Shown piece by piece: positions 6,976-15,604 of a stretch of DNA of 48,152 nucleotides. The position numbers were made by a program, and so were the translations under genes. The stretch is from Elusimicrobia bacterium GWC2_61_19 (lineage in GTDB: Bacteria > Elusimicrobiota > Elusimicrobia > Elusimicrobiales > UBA9959). Every line of letters starts with the position of its first letter. Positions within the stretch are counted from its first letter, which is position 1. The stretch spans positions 1 to 48,152 of the forward strand of contig MGUD01000009.1 of NCBI GenBank assembly GCA_001799795.1, in the 5' to 3' direction. The notes under the pieces are model-generated. The model made no database searches, had not been told where the DNA came from, and was given only the letters and a program-made list of their open reading frames with translations.

Positions 6976-7884
6976 TTAATGCAGGCCGCACTCGTCCGAG
7001 ATCTTCGCTTCTTCGTTCATTATCGAGATCACGGTATTCATCTCCCCTACGCTCAGCTGCGCCGCCTCCGGGTTCTTGTGGTAGGCGTCCAGCAGCTGGT
7101 AGAACTTTTTCCTGCCCTCCTGGTCCACTATTTCACCGCCGGGGTTGCGGGTCAGGCTGGAGTTGGCGAACCCGGGCGAAAGCATCTGGTGCGCCCAGTA
7201 TTTGGCCTTGGCATCCAGGGCGGCGCTCTGCATAACGGACAGGCGGGCCCTGCGGGCATTGCAGGTATCGGTGTTCAGGCTGGCGGGCGCGTCGCGGAAA
7301 TCCACGAACGCCGGCTTAATATCCTCTTCCCCGAACATCGCGGCTATTTCCTTCAGGTCCGGCACGTCAAAGGAGAACTCGGGCCGGTCCGGCTGTATAT
7401 CCCACTGCCTGTCGGTCTGGGCCTCCACGGTGTGCAGCACGGCGCCGGTAAGAGGGTCTATCATCTTGGCTATTATCTTTAACTTGTCCTTGGTGCCGAA
7501 TATGGTGCCCACTATTATGGCGTCGCTGGGGTCTATTCTGGCCTGGGACCCGTCCTGCTCCTCCGTCACCCCGGAGGCCGCCAGGCGGCGCTCCTCAAGC
7601 ACCTTATCCAGCTGGCCGCGCTCCAGCAGGTTCATCTTACCGGAGGCCACTAGGCAGGACATGAGTTTTTCGGAGAAGTATTCGCTCTCTTCGCGCGAGG
7701 TACGGGCCTTGCGGGAGAAACCGATGACGGAGACGTTCTTTACTTTCTTGTCGGTGGAGTATTTGGCGAAGTCGTTCGCCATCTTCTTGTAGACATCCTC
7801 GGCGGAGAAGGCCGGGGCGGCGCCCAGGGAGAGCGCGAAGGCAGCTGTTAAAGCCAGTGTTAAAACCGAATTGGTCCTGGTCAT
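6976..7884 (-). CDS. Exported CsgG/FlgO-like protein
   Basis: The 302-residue product has a signal peptide (about 1-28, cleavage near AFSA). A region that follows (about 48-160) resembles the CsgG/FlgO fold: VSVIGFSRK, then LLERGQLDKVLEERRLAASGV, then DAIIVGTIFG and KMIDPLTGAVL. Such domains occur in outer-membrane curli secretion and flagellar-assembly lipoproteins, but no lipobox Cys is present here. The C-terminal 120 residues are unfamiliar, with two Cys. GAGGAGGGG precedes the ATG as a strong ribosome-binding site. It converges with the receiver gene and stands alone, so its role is unassigned. Confidence 0.65.
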   Translation of the reverse strand: MTRTNSVLTLALTAAFALSLGAAPAFSAEDVYKKMANDFAKYSTDKKVKNVSVIGFSRKARTSREESEYFSEKLMSCLVASGKMNLLERGQLDKVLEERRLAASGVTEEQDGSQARIDPSDAIIVGTIFGTKDKLKIIAKMIDPLTGAVLHTVEAQTDRQWDIQPDRPEFSFDVPDLKEIAAMFGEEDIKPAFVDFRDAPASLNTDTCNARRARLSVMQSAALDAKAKYWAHQMLSPGFANSSLTRNPGGEIVDQEGRKKFYQLLDAYHKNPEAAQLSVGEMNTVISIMNEEAKISDECGLH

Positions 7885-7965
7885 AACCCCTCCTCTACCG
7901 CCCGGGTTTCCACATCAATACTATAGTAGAGGGAGTTACTGGAAAGACCAAAGAATCGTCAAATT

Positions 7966-8655
7966 TCAGTCAAATTTATAGCCGTGGCCGGTTACGCTGG
8001 TTATATGGGCGCCTATTTCCGGGCCCAATTTTTTGCGCAGGGAGGAAACGTGGACGCCCACGGTGTGCGGGTCGTTATAGCTGGCCGGGTCGTAGCCCCA
8101 GACGGTTTCCAGCAGGTAGGGGATGCCAAGCAGGCGGCCCTCTTCGGTTATCAGCACCATCAGCAGGTCGAATTCTTTGCGGGTCAGGTTGACCACGGCG
8201 TTCTTTATGGTCACGGTGCGGCCGGCCGGGTCTATCACCATGCCCAGCTTCCTGATGTTCTCGGTCTTGGCGGCCACGCCCTCGTAGCGCTTCATGACGG
8301 CCTTCAGTTTGGCCAGGAGCACCGGGAAGGAAAAGGGTTTAAGGATATAATCGTCGGCGCCCTTGTTGTAGCCGGCCAGGATATCCTCTTCGCTTATCTT
8401 GCGGCCGGAGATTATAATAACCGGCATCTGGGTGAACCCGTCGGTTTCCTTAAGCACCTTGCACAGCGTGAAACCGTCCAGGCCTTTCATTTCGGCGTCG
8501 GTGATCACCAGGTCCGGCTTGGAGTCGCGGGCCATGACCACGGCCTCGGCGCCGTTATCGGCGGCCGCCACGCTGAACCCGTGCCCCTCGAGGTATCTCC
8601 GGGTTGAATTCAGCACCAGTTTGTCGTCATCTACAAGAAGGATCTTTTTAAACAT
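7966..8655 (-). CDS. OmpR/PhoB-family response regulator
   Basis: The 229-residue protein has an N-terminal receiver (D9-D11, phosphoacceptor D53, Lys in YILKPF) and a C-terminal winged-helix Trans_reg_C domain (about 130-229, ending SVTGHGYKF). LTRKEFDLLMVL and VGVHVSSLRKKLG are typical of the DNA-recognition half. It should bind DNA when phosphorylated. The ATG at 8655 gives the standard MFKKILLVDDD beginning. A start nine codons earlier is possible but has no better ribosome site. No histidine kinase is adjacent, so it is an orphan in this window. Confidence 0.9.
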   Translation of the reverse strand: MFKKILLVDDDKLVLNSTRRYLEGHGFSVAAADNGAEAVVMARDSKPDLVITDAEMKGLDGFTLCKVLKETDGFTQMPVIIISGRKISEEDILAGYNKGADDYILKPFSFPVLLAKLKAVMKRYEGVAAKTENIRKLGMVIDPAGRTVTIKNAVVNLTRKEFDLLMVLITEEGRLLGIPYLLETVWGYDPASYNDPHTVGVHVSSLRKKLGPEIGAHITSVTGHGYKFD

Positions 8656-8799
8656 AGTTTTAGCCCGCAGGCCGCCGAACATATTTCAAAGCCGTCTCCG
8701 CGCGCGGACGGATATCCCGCCGCTATTAAAGATTTTATTATATTTAAGCGGCAACGCGCCCGACTTCCCGCCCGGGATATTTTTGATATACTTTATCCA

Positions 8800-10230
8800 A
8801 TGAGCACGGCCCGCGCCATAGCCAAGAACTTCCTGTCGCTGACGGCCGCCAACGTCGTGGTGAAGATGCTGGGGCTGGCCGTGGTCCTGCACCTGGCGCG
8901 CGCGCTCGGGCCCGGGGATTTCGGGCTGGCCAACTCGGCCTTCGCCACCGTCGGCTATTTCGCCATGCTCGCACACCTCGGCATAAACAGTATCGCCATG
9001 AGCGAACTGGCCAGGGGCAAGGCGGACCGCTCCCTCTACATCAGCAATATCCTTTCCATCAAAACCGTTCTCGGCGCGGCTGCTTTTCTGCTGCTGGTGC
9101 TGCTTTCTTTCCTCTCGCCCTCGGACAGGCCGGACTTCCGCCCCCTCCTGCTTATCTACGGCCTGACCATCTTCACCACCAACGTTCTGCCCCCGGACTG
9201 GGTCTTCCTCTCGGAGGAAAAAACAAAATACCCGGCTATCGCCACGGCCGGCCAGGCGGTCCTGTACGCCGCCCTGATATTGTGCCTGATCTCCGGTCCG
9301 CGCGACCTGGTCCTTATTCCCTGCGCGCTGCTGCTCGCCCAAACGGCCGCCACCGCCTACCTCTTCCTGATTTTCCGCAGGCGCTTTCCGTCGGTAACGC
9401 TCCGCTTCGACCTCACGCTGGCGCGCGGCATATTAAAAGAAACCGCGCCCCTGGGGCTGTCCGGAATAATGGCGATAATAGTCTCCAACACCGGCCTTTC
9501 CATGCTGGGCTTCGTCACAAATCCCGAAGAAGCCGGCTATTTCTCCGCGGCGGGAAAGATCTCCGGCCTCTTCACCGAAGCCCTCATGGCGTACGGCATA
9601 ATCATACTGCCCCCTATGGCCAGGCATTACGGGGAACAACGCCACAAGGTGGAGAAACTCATCAATTACACGCTGAAGGGGCTCGCCGTTTTCGGTATTC
9701 CCGCCGCCGCCGGCATCTCGGTGCTGGCCTGGAAAATAACCCCCCTTATCTACGGTGAGCGGTTCATGGCGGCGGCGCCGGTGCTGAGCCTGCTGATCTG
9801 GAGTTTTATCCTGATCTTCGGGTCGAGCGTCCTCTACCTTGTGATAGTGGCGGCGGGACGGCAGAACAACCTGATAAAGCTCACGGTCATACAGGCGGCC
9901 GCGGCCCTGGCCCTTAACGCCCTGCTCATAAGGGCCTACGGGGCCTACGGCGCGGCCCTGGCCACGGTCCTCACCGGAACCCTCACGTTGTGGATGTTCC
10001 TGCGCGAGACAGGAAAGTTTCTGGACGTTAAGGTCATGGACGCTTTTTTGAAACCGGGCGCCGCGGCGGCGGCGATGGCGCTGGCCCTGTTCCCGCTGCG
10101 CGGGGCCAGCCTGGCGTTGACCATCCCTTTGGGCGCCGCCGTATACGCGGCCGCGATCCTTGTTTCCGGCGCCATCACGCGGGAAGACGCTGAAACCTTC
10201 AAAAGGATATTAAAAAGAAACGACGCATGA
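8800..10230 (+). CDS. Polysaccharide flippase (Wzx/MVF-like)
   Basis: This 476-residue integral membrane protein is hydrophobic throughout, with about 12-14 helices. It has the arrangement of the polysaccharide-biosynthesis/MATE-like exporter group, with an N-terminal block FLSLTAANVVVKMLG and LGPGDFG in the first loop. Members flip undecaprenyl-linked glycans across the inner membrane. It is first in a five-gene plus-strand operon with glycosyltransferases and a methyltransferase, which supports a surface glycan role. The promoter should lie in the 144-bp gap upstream, where TATACT is visible about 14 bp before the ATG. Confidence 0.9.
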   Translation: MSTARAIAKNFLSLTAANVVVKMLGLAVVLHLARALGPGDFGLANSAFATVGYFAMLAHLGINSIAMSELARGKADRSLYISNILSIKTVLGAAAFLLLVLLSFLSPSDRPDFRPLLLIYGLTIFTTNVLPPDWVFLSEEKTKYPAIATAGQAVLYAALILCLISGPRDLVLIPCALLLAQTAATAYLFLIFRRRFPSVTLRFDLTLARGILKETAPLGLSGIMAIIVSNTGLSMLGFVTNPEEAGYFSAAGKISGLFTEALMAYGIIILPPMARHYGEQRHKVEKLINYTLKGLAVFGIPAAAGISVLAWKITPLIYGERFMAAAPVLSLLIWSFILIFGSSVLYLVIVAAGRQNNLIKLTVIQAAAALALNALLIRAYGAYGAALATVLTGTLTLWMFLRETGKFLDVKVMDAFLKPGAAAAAMALALFPLRGASLALTIPLGAAVYAAAILVSGAITREDAETFKRILKRNDA

Positions 10231-10255
10231 CGGGCAAAGAACCAAAGGCGGATAA

Positions 10256-11263
10256 GTGAAGATCTCCGCGATCATAGACACCTATAACTACGGGCGCTAC
10301 CTGCCCGCGGCCGTAGAGAGCGTTCTGGCGCAGGAAGTCCCCGGCCACGAACTGGAGGTCATCATAGTGGATGACGGTTCCACGGACGCCACGGCGGCTA
10401 TCGCCGCCGCCTACGCCGGCAGGGCCCGCTACATCCGCAAAGAGAACGGCGGCCAGGGTTCGGCCTTCAACGCGGGGTTCGCGGCGGCGTCAGGGGATAT
10501 CTTCTGCATGCTGGACGCGGACGACTCGTGGGAACCGGGAAAACTCGCGAAGGTAGCGGCGGCTTTTGTTTCGGACCCCGGCCTCGGCCTTGTCCGCCAT
10601 TACATGGCCGACATGGACGCGCAGGGAAACCCTCTGCCGCCGCCCGCGTCAGTTTCGCTGCCGGCGGACGGCGACGCACCCGGCCTGTTACGCTCAAGGC
10701 TTTTTACCATCGGCACAAGCGCTTTGTCCTTCCGGGCCTCGGCGCTGCGCCCGCTGCTGCCGGTGCCTGACAAAGTGCGCATCTGCCCCGATGAATATCT
10801 TTTTTCCCTGCTAGTACTGCGTTCCAAGGTCCTGACGATCCCGGAATTCCTTTCACGCAGGCGCCTTCATCCCGCGAATTCCGGGCTTTACGGCCACAAC
10901 CTGCTGAACCCCGCCAACCTCCGCGCTTTCATCAGCACCCGTGAAACGCTTGACGCCAGCCTGCTGGAAGCCATAAAAGCGAACGGCAGCGAGCCTGAAA
11001 AAGATTTTTTCTCCCTGTCACAGGCGCATGTGGCGCGGGCCAGGGTCCTGCTGAGTTCCATAGAAGGGAACAAAGCCGCGGCTTTCTCCGCCGCCGCCTC
11101 CTGGTTGTCACGCTCCGGCTGCGGCGCTTACGCCATCTTTAAATTTTCCACTATGCTGCTGGCCGCCGCGTCACCGCGTCTTTACGCCGCGGTCTTTTCC
11201 TTTTACGACCGCAGTTCCCGGCCCGCCGCGCTGCGCCGCTCCCTGTCGGGCGGCACCCGATGA
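10256..11263 (+). CDS. Family 2 glycosyltransferase
   Basis: This 335-residue GT-A enzyme shows TYNYGRYLPAAVESVLAQ (nucleotide-sugar entry), VDDGSTD and the metal-binding LDADDSW, all typical of GT2. It begins at a GTG preceded by AAAGGCGG. The C-terminal third is helical with a hydrophobic patch near the end that may touch the membrane. It is closely similar in plan to the enzyme at 12276. The donor sugar and acceptor cannot be deduced. The stop overlaps the next start as ATGA. Confidence 0.9.
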   Translation: MKISAIIDTYNYGRYLPAAVESVLAQEVPGHELEVIIVDDGSTDATAAIAAAYAGRARYIRKENGGQGSAFNAGFAAASGDIFCMLDADDSWEPGKLAKVAAAFVSDPGLGLVRHYMADMDAQGNPLPPPASVSLPADGDAPGLLRSRLFTIGTSALSFRASALRPLLPVPDKVRICPDEYLFSLLVLRSKVLTIPEFLSRRRLHPANSGLYGHNLLNPANLRAFISTRETLDASLLEAIKANGSEPEKDFFSLSQAHVARARVLLSSIEGNKAAAFSAAASWLSRSGCGAYAIFKFSTMLLAAASPRLYAAVFSFYDRSSRPAALRRSLSGGTR

Positions 11264-12264
11264 CCCCGGTCTGCCCCGCCTGCGGCGCTTCCGCGCCGGC
11301 GCCGCGCCTGACGGAGGATTATTACCAGCCGGCGCAAAAACGATACTACAAGCTCTACCGCTGCGCCGCCTGCGGCGTCGACTTTTCCGACCCGATGCTC
11401 AACCCCCCGCCGGGAACTTACGCGCTGCTTTATCCCGGGGTCGAAGGCTTCCCAGGCCTTAAGGCCGATTGGCGCGCCGAAACTTTTTTTAAAAAAGTCC
11501 CGGCGCCGCTCAAGGTGCTGGACATAGGCTGCGGCTGGGGCGTGTTCGTGCATCTGGCCCTGTTAAAGGGGTACGACGCCTCCGGCACGGATTATTCCCC
11601 TGAAAAGATCCGGGTGGCCGAAACGCTGGCCCCGGGCAGGATACGCGCCGCGTCCATCTCCGACTTCCTGAAAGAGGGACTTTCCGGCTCCTGGGGGGCG
11701 GTGACAATGTTCGACGTGCTCGAACACCTGGACAACCCGCTGGAAACCGCGCGGGAAGCCTTAAGGCTGCTCAAGCCCGGGGGGCTGCTGGCCGTAACCG
11801 TCCCCGACCGCCGCGGATGCAAAGCCCTGACTAACCGTCATTATGATTCCCCGCCCCACCACCTGACCCGATGGGACCCGGGCGCCCTGAAAGGTTTTCT
11901 TGAAAGGGCCGGGTTCAGGGTATTACTGATAGAGAACCAGGCGCTTTCGTTACTGGAACTGCTTTCCCGTTTTACAGCCCCCCTCATGACCGCGGCCTCT
12001 GGCGCGGCGGCGGTTTTCAACGGCCCGGTGAGCTCCGGGCCGGCGCCGGCGGCCGGCACCGGCGCGGCGCGCAAGCCCGCCGGCGGGCGGAAGGCCGTCG
12101 CCGCGCTGCTGAAGGTTTTATTCTCGGCCCTGTGCCTGATCCCGGCCGCCGCCCTCTACGCCTGGTGCCTTTTATTCAAGCCGCACGGACCCGCACTTTT
12201 CGCCCTGGCCGCCCGCACGGACCAAATTGCTAGAATATCCGCGCCGGCGACACAAGATCGTTAG
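11260..12264 (+). CDS. SAM-dependent methyltransferase with N-terminal zinc ribbon
   Basis: The 334-residue protein starts with a CPACG...CAACG zinc-ribbon-like pair (residues 4-7 and about 38-41). A class I methyltransferase domain follows, with motif I LDIGCGWG and MFDVLEHLDNP. A linker rich in Ala, Gly and Pro comes next, then a hydrophobic C-terminal helix (about 285-310) that may anchor it to the membrane. This layout resembles methyltransferases in O-antigen and exopolysaccharide clusters that modify sugars. The 4-bp overlap with the preceding glycosyltransferase supports translational coupling. The acceptor is unknown. Confidence 0.85.
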   Translation: MTPVCPACGASAPAPRLTEDYYQPAQKRYYKLYRCAACGVDFSDPMLNPPPGTYALLYPGVEGFPGLKADWRAETFFKKVPAPLKVLDIGCGWGVFVHLALLKGYDASGTDYSPEKIRVAETLAPGRIRAASISDFLKEGLSGSWGAVTMFDVLEHLDNPLETAREALRLLKPGGLLAVTVPDRRGCKALTNRHYDSPPHHLTRWDPGALKGFLERAGFRVLLIENQALSLLELLSRFTAPLMTAASGAAAVFNGPVSSGPAPAAGTGAARKPAGGRKAVAALLKVLFSALCLIPAAALYAWCLLFKPHGPALFALAARTDQIARISAPATQDR

Positions 12265-12275
12265 CCCTATAAAAG

Positions 12276-13268
12276 ATGACCATGCCCCCAAAGATCTCGG
12301 TGATAATAATCAATTACAATTACGGGCGTTTCCTGGGCGACGCCATAGAAAGCGTCCTCGCCCAGGATTTCGCCGGGGAAATGGAAGTGCTGGTCGTTGA
12401 CGATGGCTCGACGGACAATTCCGCCGAACTGGTAAAACCTTACCTGGACCGCGTGAAATGGCTGCCCAAGACCAACGGCGGCCAGGTCAGCGCTTTCAAC
12501 CATGCCATGCGGCACGCCACTGGGGAATGGGTGGGCCTGCTCGAGGCCGACGACACGTGGGATAAAAATAAACTGGCCAAGACGTTCAAAAGACTGGAGC
12601 GCGAACAGGACGCCTCGCTTATCCAACACTGGCTTCTTCAATCGGATTCAAAACTGCGCCCCTTGGACGGGTACATCTACCCCAAAGGGCCTGAACATTT
12701 TAATTTCGACGACACCCTCATTGGCCTCCCCTACGGCGGGACAAGCTGTATAGTCTTCAACCGGGCCCGCCTGGCCGCCATGCCGCCGATGCCCGAGGAT
12801 ATGCTTTACGGCGCCGACATCTGCCTGCGCTGGGCCGCCGCCGCCGTAAAACCCATAGCCAATATCCCGGAAGTGCTCGGGAAAAGGCGGCTGCACGGGG
12901 CCAACCTTTTCGGCCGGACGCTCTACGACGATCCGGCCAAGATAACGGCCGCGATAGCCTTCCATACGGCTCTTTTAAACTACCTGGCTAGCGTCGTGCG
13001 GACCACCGGCACGGCGCCGTCGCCGGCCTCCCTCGCCCATATTGCCAGGGAACGCGCCCAGATGGATATTTTCCACCACCGCTATTCCGGCCGCTCCAGG
13101 CAGGCCTTCTCCGCCTGGCTGAAACTGGCCCGGCTGCTGCCGGCCGCCCCGGGTTCCCTTTTTAAGATCTTCAGCACGCTGCTCATAGTCGTGAGCCCGC
13201 GCGCGTATATCAAGCTGCAGGGCCTTTACTCAAAGCTGCTTTTAATCAAGGCGAAAAAGAATGGCTGA
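12276..13268 (+). CDS. Family 2 glycosyltransferase
   Basis: This 330-residue GT-A enzyme has INYNYGRFLGDAIESVLAQ, VDDGSTD and LEADDTW in place of the usual DADD. The first Asp is Glu, which may change metal binding or be a tolerated variant. Its N-terminus, the spacing of its motifs and a C-terminal SPRAY segment resemble the enzyme at 10256 (SPRLY), so the two are likely paralogs flanking the methyltransferase. It starts 11 bp after that gene and overlaps the next gene by 8 bp. Confidence 0.9.
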   Translation: MTMPPKISVIIINYNYGRFLGDAIESVLAQDFAGEMEVLVVDDGSTDNSAELVKPYLDRVKWLPKTNGGQVSAFNHAMRHATGEWVGLLEADDTWDKNKLAKTFKRLEREQDASLIQHWLLQSDSKLRPLDGYIYPKGPEHFNFDDTLIGLPYGGTSCIVFNRARLAAMPPMPEDMLYGADICLRWAAAAVKPIANIPEVLGKRRLHGANLFGRTLYDDPAKITAAIAFHTALLNYLASVVRTTGTAPSPASLAHIARERAQMDIFHHRYSGRSRQAFSAWLKLARLLPAAPGSLFKIFSTLLIVVSPRAYIKLQGLYSKLLLIKAKKNG

Positions 13269-14250
13269 ACTCTTCACCGTGATCGTCCCGTCATATAACC
13301 GCGCCGGCTTGCTGCGCCGGACGCTTAAAAGCCTGGCCGCCCAGACGTTCCCGGACTACGAGGCCTTCATAATCGACGACGGCTCCACCGACGCCACCCC
13401 GGAAGTTTTCAGGGAATTCTCCGGCCGGCGCGGCTGGCATTTTGTCCGCTTCGACGCCAACCGCCGCCAGGGCGGCTGCCGCAACTACGCCATGGAGCGC
13501 GCCTCCGGCGACTATATCACCTTCCTCGACGCCGACGACCTCTGGCTGCCGGGCCGGCTGGCTAAATTCGCCGGGCTGATAAAAAATAACCCGCGCGCGG
13601 GCTTCCTCTTCTCCAACGGCTACATCCTGCGCGACGGCCGCCTGGCCGGCAAATTCTTCGACGAGAAGCGGGCGGTGCCGCGCGGCAAGCTTCCGCCCTA
13701 TATGGCCATCTCCGACAAGTGGCTGCCCTATGTCACCACCAACGTGGCCTTTAAGAAGGAAGTGCTTAAACAGACGGGCCCTTTCAGGACCGACATGAGC
13801 CACCTGGAGGACATGGAACTTTACGTGAAGATCCTGCGCGACTGGGAGGCGGACTACATCGCCGAGCCGCTGTCCGTCTACCGCATACATTCGCTGACCG
13901 CCAACCCCGCCAGCCTGACGCTAAAATGGGACGACGGCATAGCGGACTTCCACACGGCGCTGGCCACGGCCGCCCCCGACGCCGCGGCTGAGCGCGAGCT
14001 TAAGGACTACGTCTACCTGAAACAGGCGGAAGTCTACCTGAAGAATCTCCAGCCCGCCAAGGCCCGCGAGTATCTGTTCAAGACCTCGTCCCGCGGCCCC
14101 GCCTTTCTTAAGCTGCTGGCCGGCACTTTCCTGCCGCGCCCGGCGCTGGCCCTCCTCCGTTCCCTCTACGGGCTAAAAAGAAAAGCGGCGCCCGCGCTGG
14201 ACGCCGCCATGACCGAGGCCGAAGCCTGGGTTAAAGAACTGGAAAGCTGA
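13261..14250 (+). CDS. Family 2 glycosyltransferase
   Basis: This 329-residue GT-A enzyme has VPSYNRAGLLRRTLKSLAAQ, IDDGSTD and LDADDLW, with an ED motif near DMSHLEDMELY acting as the likely catalytic base region. It is more distant from the two neighbouring GT2 proteins, resembling the general 'glycosyltransferase family 2' N-acetylhexosamine group. It is last in the operon. Its stop lies 2 bp from the stop of the convergent deacetylase, and I see no terminator between them. Confidence 0.9.
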   Translation: MAELFTVIVPSYNRAGLLRRTLKSLAAQTFPDYEAFIIDDGSTDATPEVFREFSGRRGWHFVRFDANRRQGGCRNYAMERASGDYITFLDADDLWLPGRLAKFAGLIKNNPRAGFLFSNGYILRDGRLAGKFFDEKRAVPRGKLPPYMAISDKWLPYVTTNVAFKKEVLKQTGPFRTDMSHLEDMELYVKILRDWEADYIAEPLSVYRIHSLTANPASLTLKWDDGIADFHTALATAAPDAAAERELKDYVYLKQAEVYLKNLQPAKAREYLFKTSSRGPAFLKLLAGTFLPRPALALLRSLYGLKRKAAPALDAAMTEAEAWVKELES

Positions 14251-14252
14251 AC

Positions 14253-15386
14253 TTATTCCCCCCTGTAGGCCTTAGTCATCCTTTCGGGTGACACCACCTT
14301 GTAGCCGTTCTCGGCCAGCCACTTAACAAGGCGCTTCGCCGCGGTGCGGCTCTGCGCGTGGATATCGTGCATCAGCACTATGCCGCGGCCGCGCTGCTGT
14401 ATCATGGCGACGGTCTTCTCGAAAAGCTCTTCGGGGTCCTTGGTGGACCAGTCCAGCGTGTCTATGGTCCAACCCACCGGCACCAGGCCCAGCTCGGAAT
14501 CCACGGCCTTCAGCTGCTCCACGGTGATTATGCCGTAAGGCGGCCTGAAGAACTTCGGCGCCGCGCCGGTCGTGCCCTTTATGGTTTCCTTCACGCCGCC
14601 TATCTGCCTCAGCGCCTCGGCGGTGGACATCGCGGTAAAGGGTTTGTCGCCGGCAGCCGCGTGATTATAGCCGTGCACCGCCACCGCGTGGCCGTCGGCC
14701 GCTTCGGCCTTTATGCGGGCCTTGCCGTCCTCACCGGCTATGCTGCGGCCCAGCACGAAGAACACGGACGGGGCATTGCCGGCCTTCATAGCCGCGGAGA
14801 CCTCCTCGGTCAGCGGCCCCGGGCCGTCGTCGAAAGTGAGGATGATCTCGCCCTTCTTCAGGAAGCCGTCGAACTGCACCAGGAAAGGCACATTGTTCTT
14901 TACGTAATTGATCTGGCAGTAACCCTGCCTTATCGGTACGCCGCGCGAAACGGCGCCCGCTTCGGCAGCGGACTTGGACATTGAACTGTAAAAACCGAAA
15001 ACGTCATTGAGCTCACTGAGCACACCGAATGATACCTGCCCGCGCTGTCTTGCGGGGGCCGCGCCCGTATAAACGGCGCCGGTTAGGCCGTGTATGCCGC
15101 GGGAAAGTTCTTCAAGTTTGGCGCGCAGGTACTGGCCGGAAGCCGCCGCCTCAAGGTACTCGGGGCTGCCCTGGGGGGCGACATAAGCCACATTGGAATA
15201 CACCTTCAGGGCCGAATAAATTTCTTCATACTGCGCCTTCAGCGAGGCCGCGTCGGCCGAAGCCGCAGCCACGGCCGGCACCTCTACCGAGGCGGGCTCA
15301 GCGGGCAGCCGCAGTTCCTGGGCGGAAAGGGAAGGCAAGGAAAAAAGGGAAAAAACCGAGGCGAGGATAAAAGATTTTTTGGCCAT
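14253..15386 (-). CDS. Secreted polysaccharide deacetylase (NodB domain)
   Basis: The 377-residue exported protein has a signal peptide (about 1-22, SLSA) and an N-terminal helical region. A C-terminal NodB homology domain shows all main motifs: TFDDGPG (catalytic and metal Asp), HGYNH (metal His pair), RPPYG, WTIDTLDW and VLMHDIH. It should remove N-acetyl groups from a GlcNAc-containing polymer such as peptidoglycan or exopolysaccharide. Its position against the glycan operon fits modification of the exported polymer. It has AGGAG before the ATG and converges with the GT gene. Confidence 0.9.
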   Translation of the reverse strand: MAKKSFILASVFSLFSLPSLSAQELRLPAEPASVEVPAVAAASADAASLKAQYEEIYSALKVYSNVAYVAPQGSPEYLEAAASGQYLRAKLEELSRGIHGLTGAVYTGAAPARQRGQVSFGVLSELNDVFGFYSSMSKSAAEAGAVSRGVPIRQGYCQINYVKNNVPFLVQFDGFLKKGEIILTFDDGPGPLTEEVSAAMKAGNAPSVFFVLGRSIAGEDGKARIKAEAADGHAVAVHGYNHAAAGDKPFTAMSTAEALRQIGGVKETIKGTTGAAPKFFRPPYGIITVEQLKAVDSELGLVPVGWTIDTLDWSTKDPEELFEKTVAMIQQRGRGIVLMHDIHAQSRTAAKRLVKWLAENGYKVVSPERMTKAYRGE

Positions 15387-15451
15387 TTATTTCTCCTGAT
15401 TATCTGACATCTATATTATGCCCGTAATCCCGGGGATAATTAAGAGTCTAA

Positions 15452-15479
15452 AGGCCCAAAAACGCTTGTTTTTGGACCT
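15452..15479 (-). terminator. Hairpin downstream of the cdaA operon
   Basis: AGGCCCAAAAAC (15452-15463) and GTTTTTGGACCT (15468-15479) pair at 11 of 12 positions around a GCTT loop. Reading the minus strand, only TTTAG follows, so it is a weak terminator or an RNA stabiliser. It separates the cdaA operon from the deacetylase gene downstream. Confidence 0.5.
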
Positions 15480-15505
15480 AGGAGATGTGGGCCAAGTGGG
15501 CAGGT

Positions 15506-15604
15506 TTAAATGCCGCTGGTTATGAAATACCAGATAAGCAGCGCTATTATAAGGGACAGCACTTTTATCTGCCAGTTGCGGGTGAAGAGTTCCTGGATAT
15601 TCAT
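15506..15604 (-). CDS. 32-residue CdaR/YbbR-like membrane-anchor micro-ORF
   Basis: An ATG at 15602-15604 overlaps the cdaA stop as ATGA and opens a 32-codon frame, MNIQELFTRNWQIKV then LSLIIALLIWYFITSGI and TAA. Its pattern (short amphipathic start, N-W-x-I-K-x-L-S-L, then one helix ending in LIWYF) is that of the N-terminus of CdaR/YbbR proteins, which are normally encoded just after cdaA and regulate it. The YbbR domains are missing, and no continuation is visible in the 120 bp before the deacetylase gene. Either it is a genuine mini-protein holding the membrane contact with CdaA or it is a truncated remnant. The exact overlap favours translation. Confidence 0.7.
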   Translation of the reverse strand: MNIQELFTRNWQIKVLSLIIALLIWYFITSGI

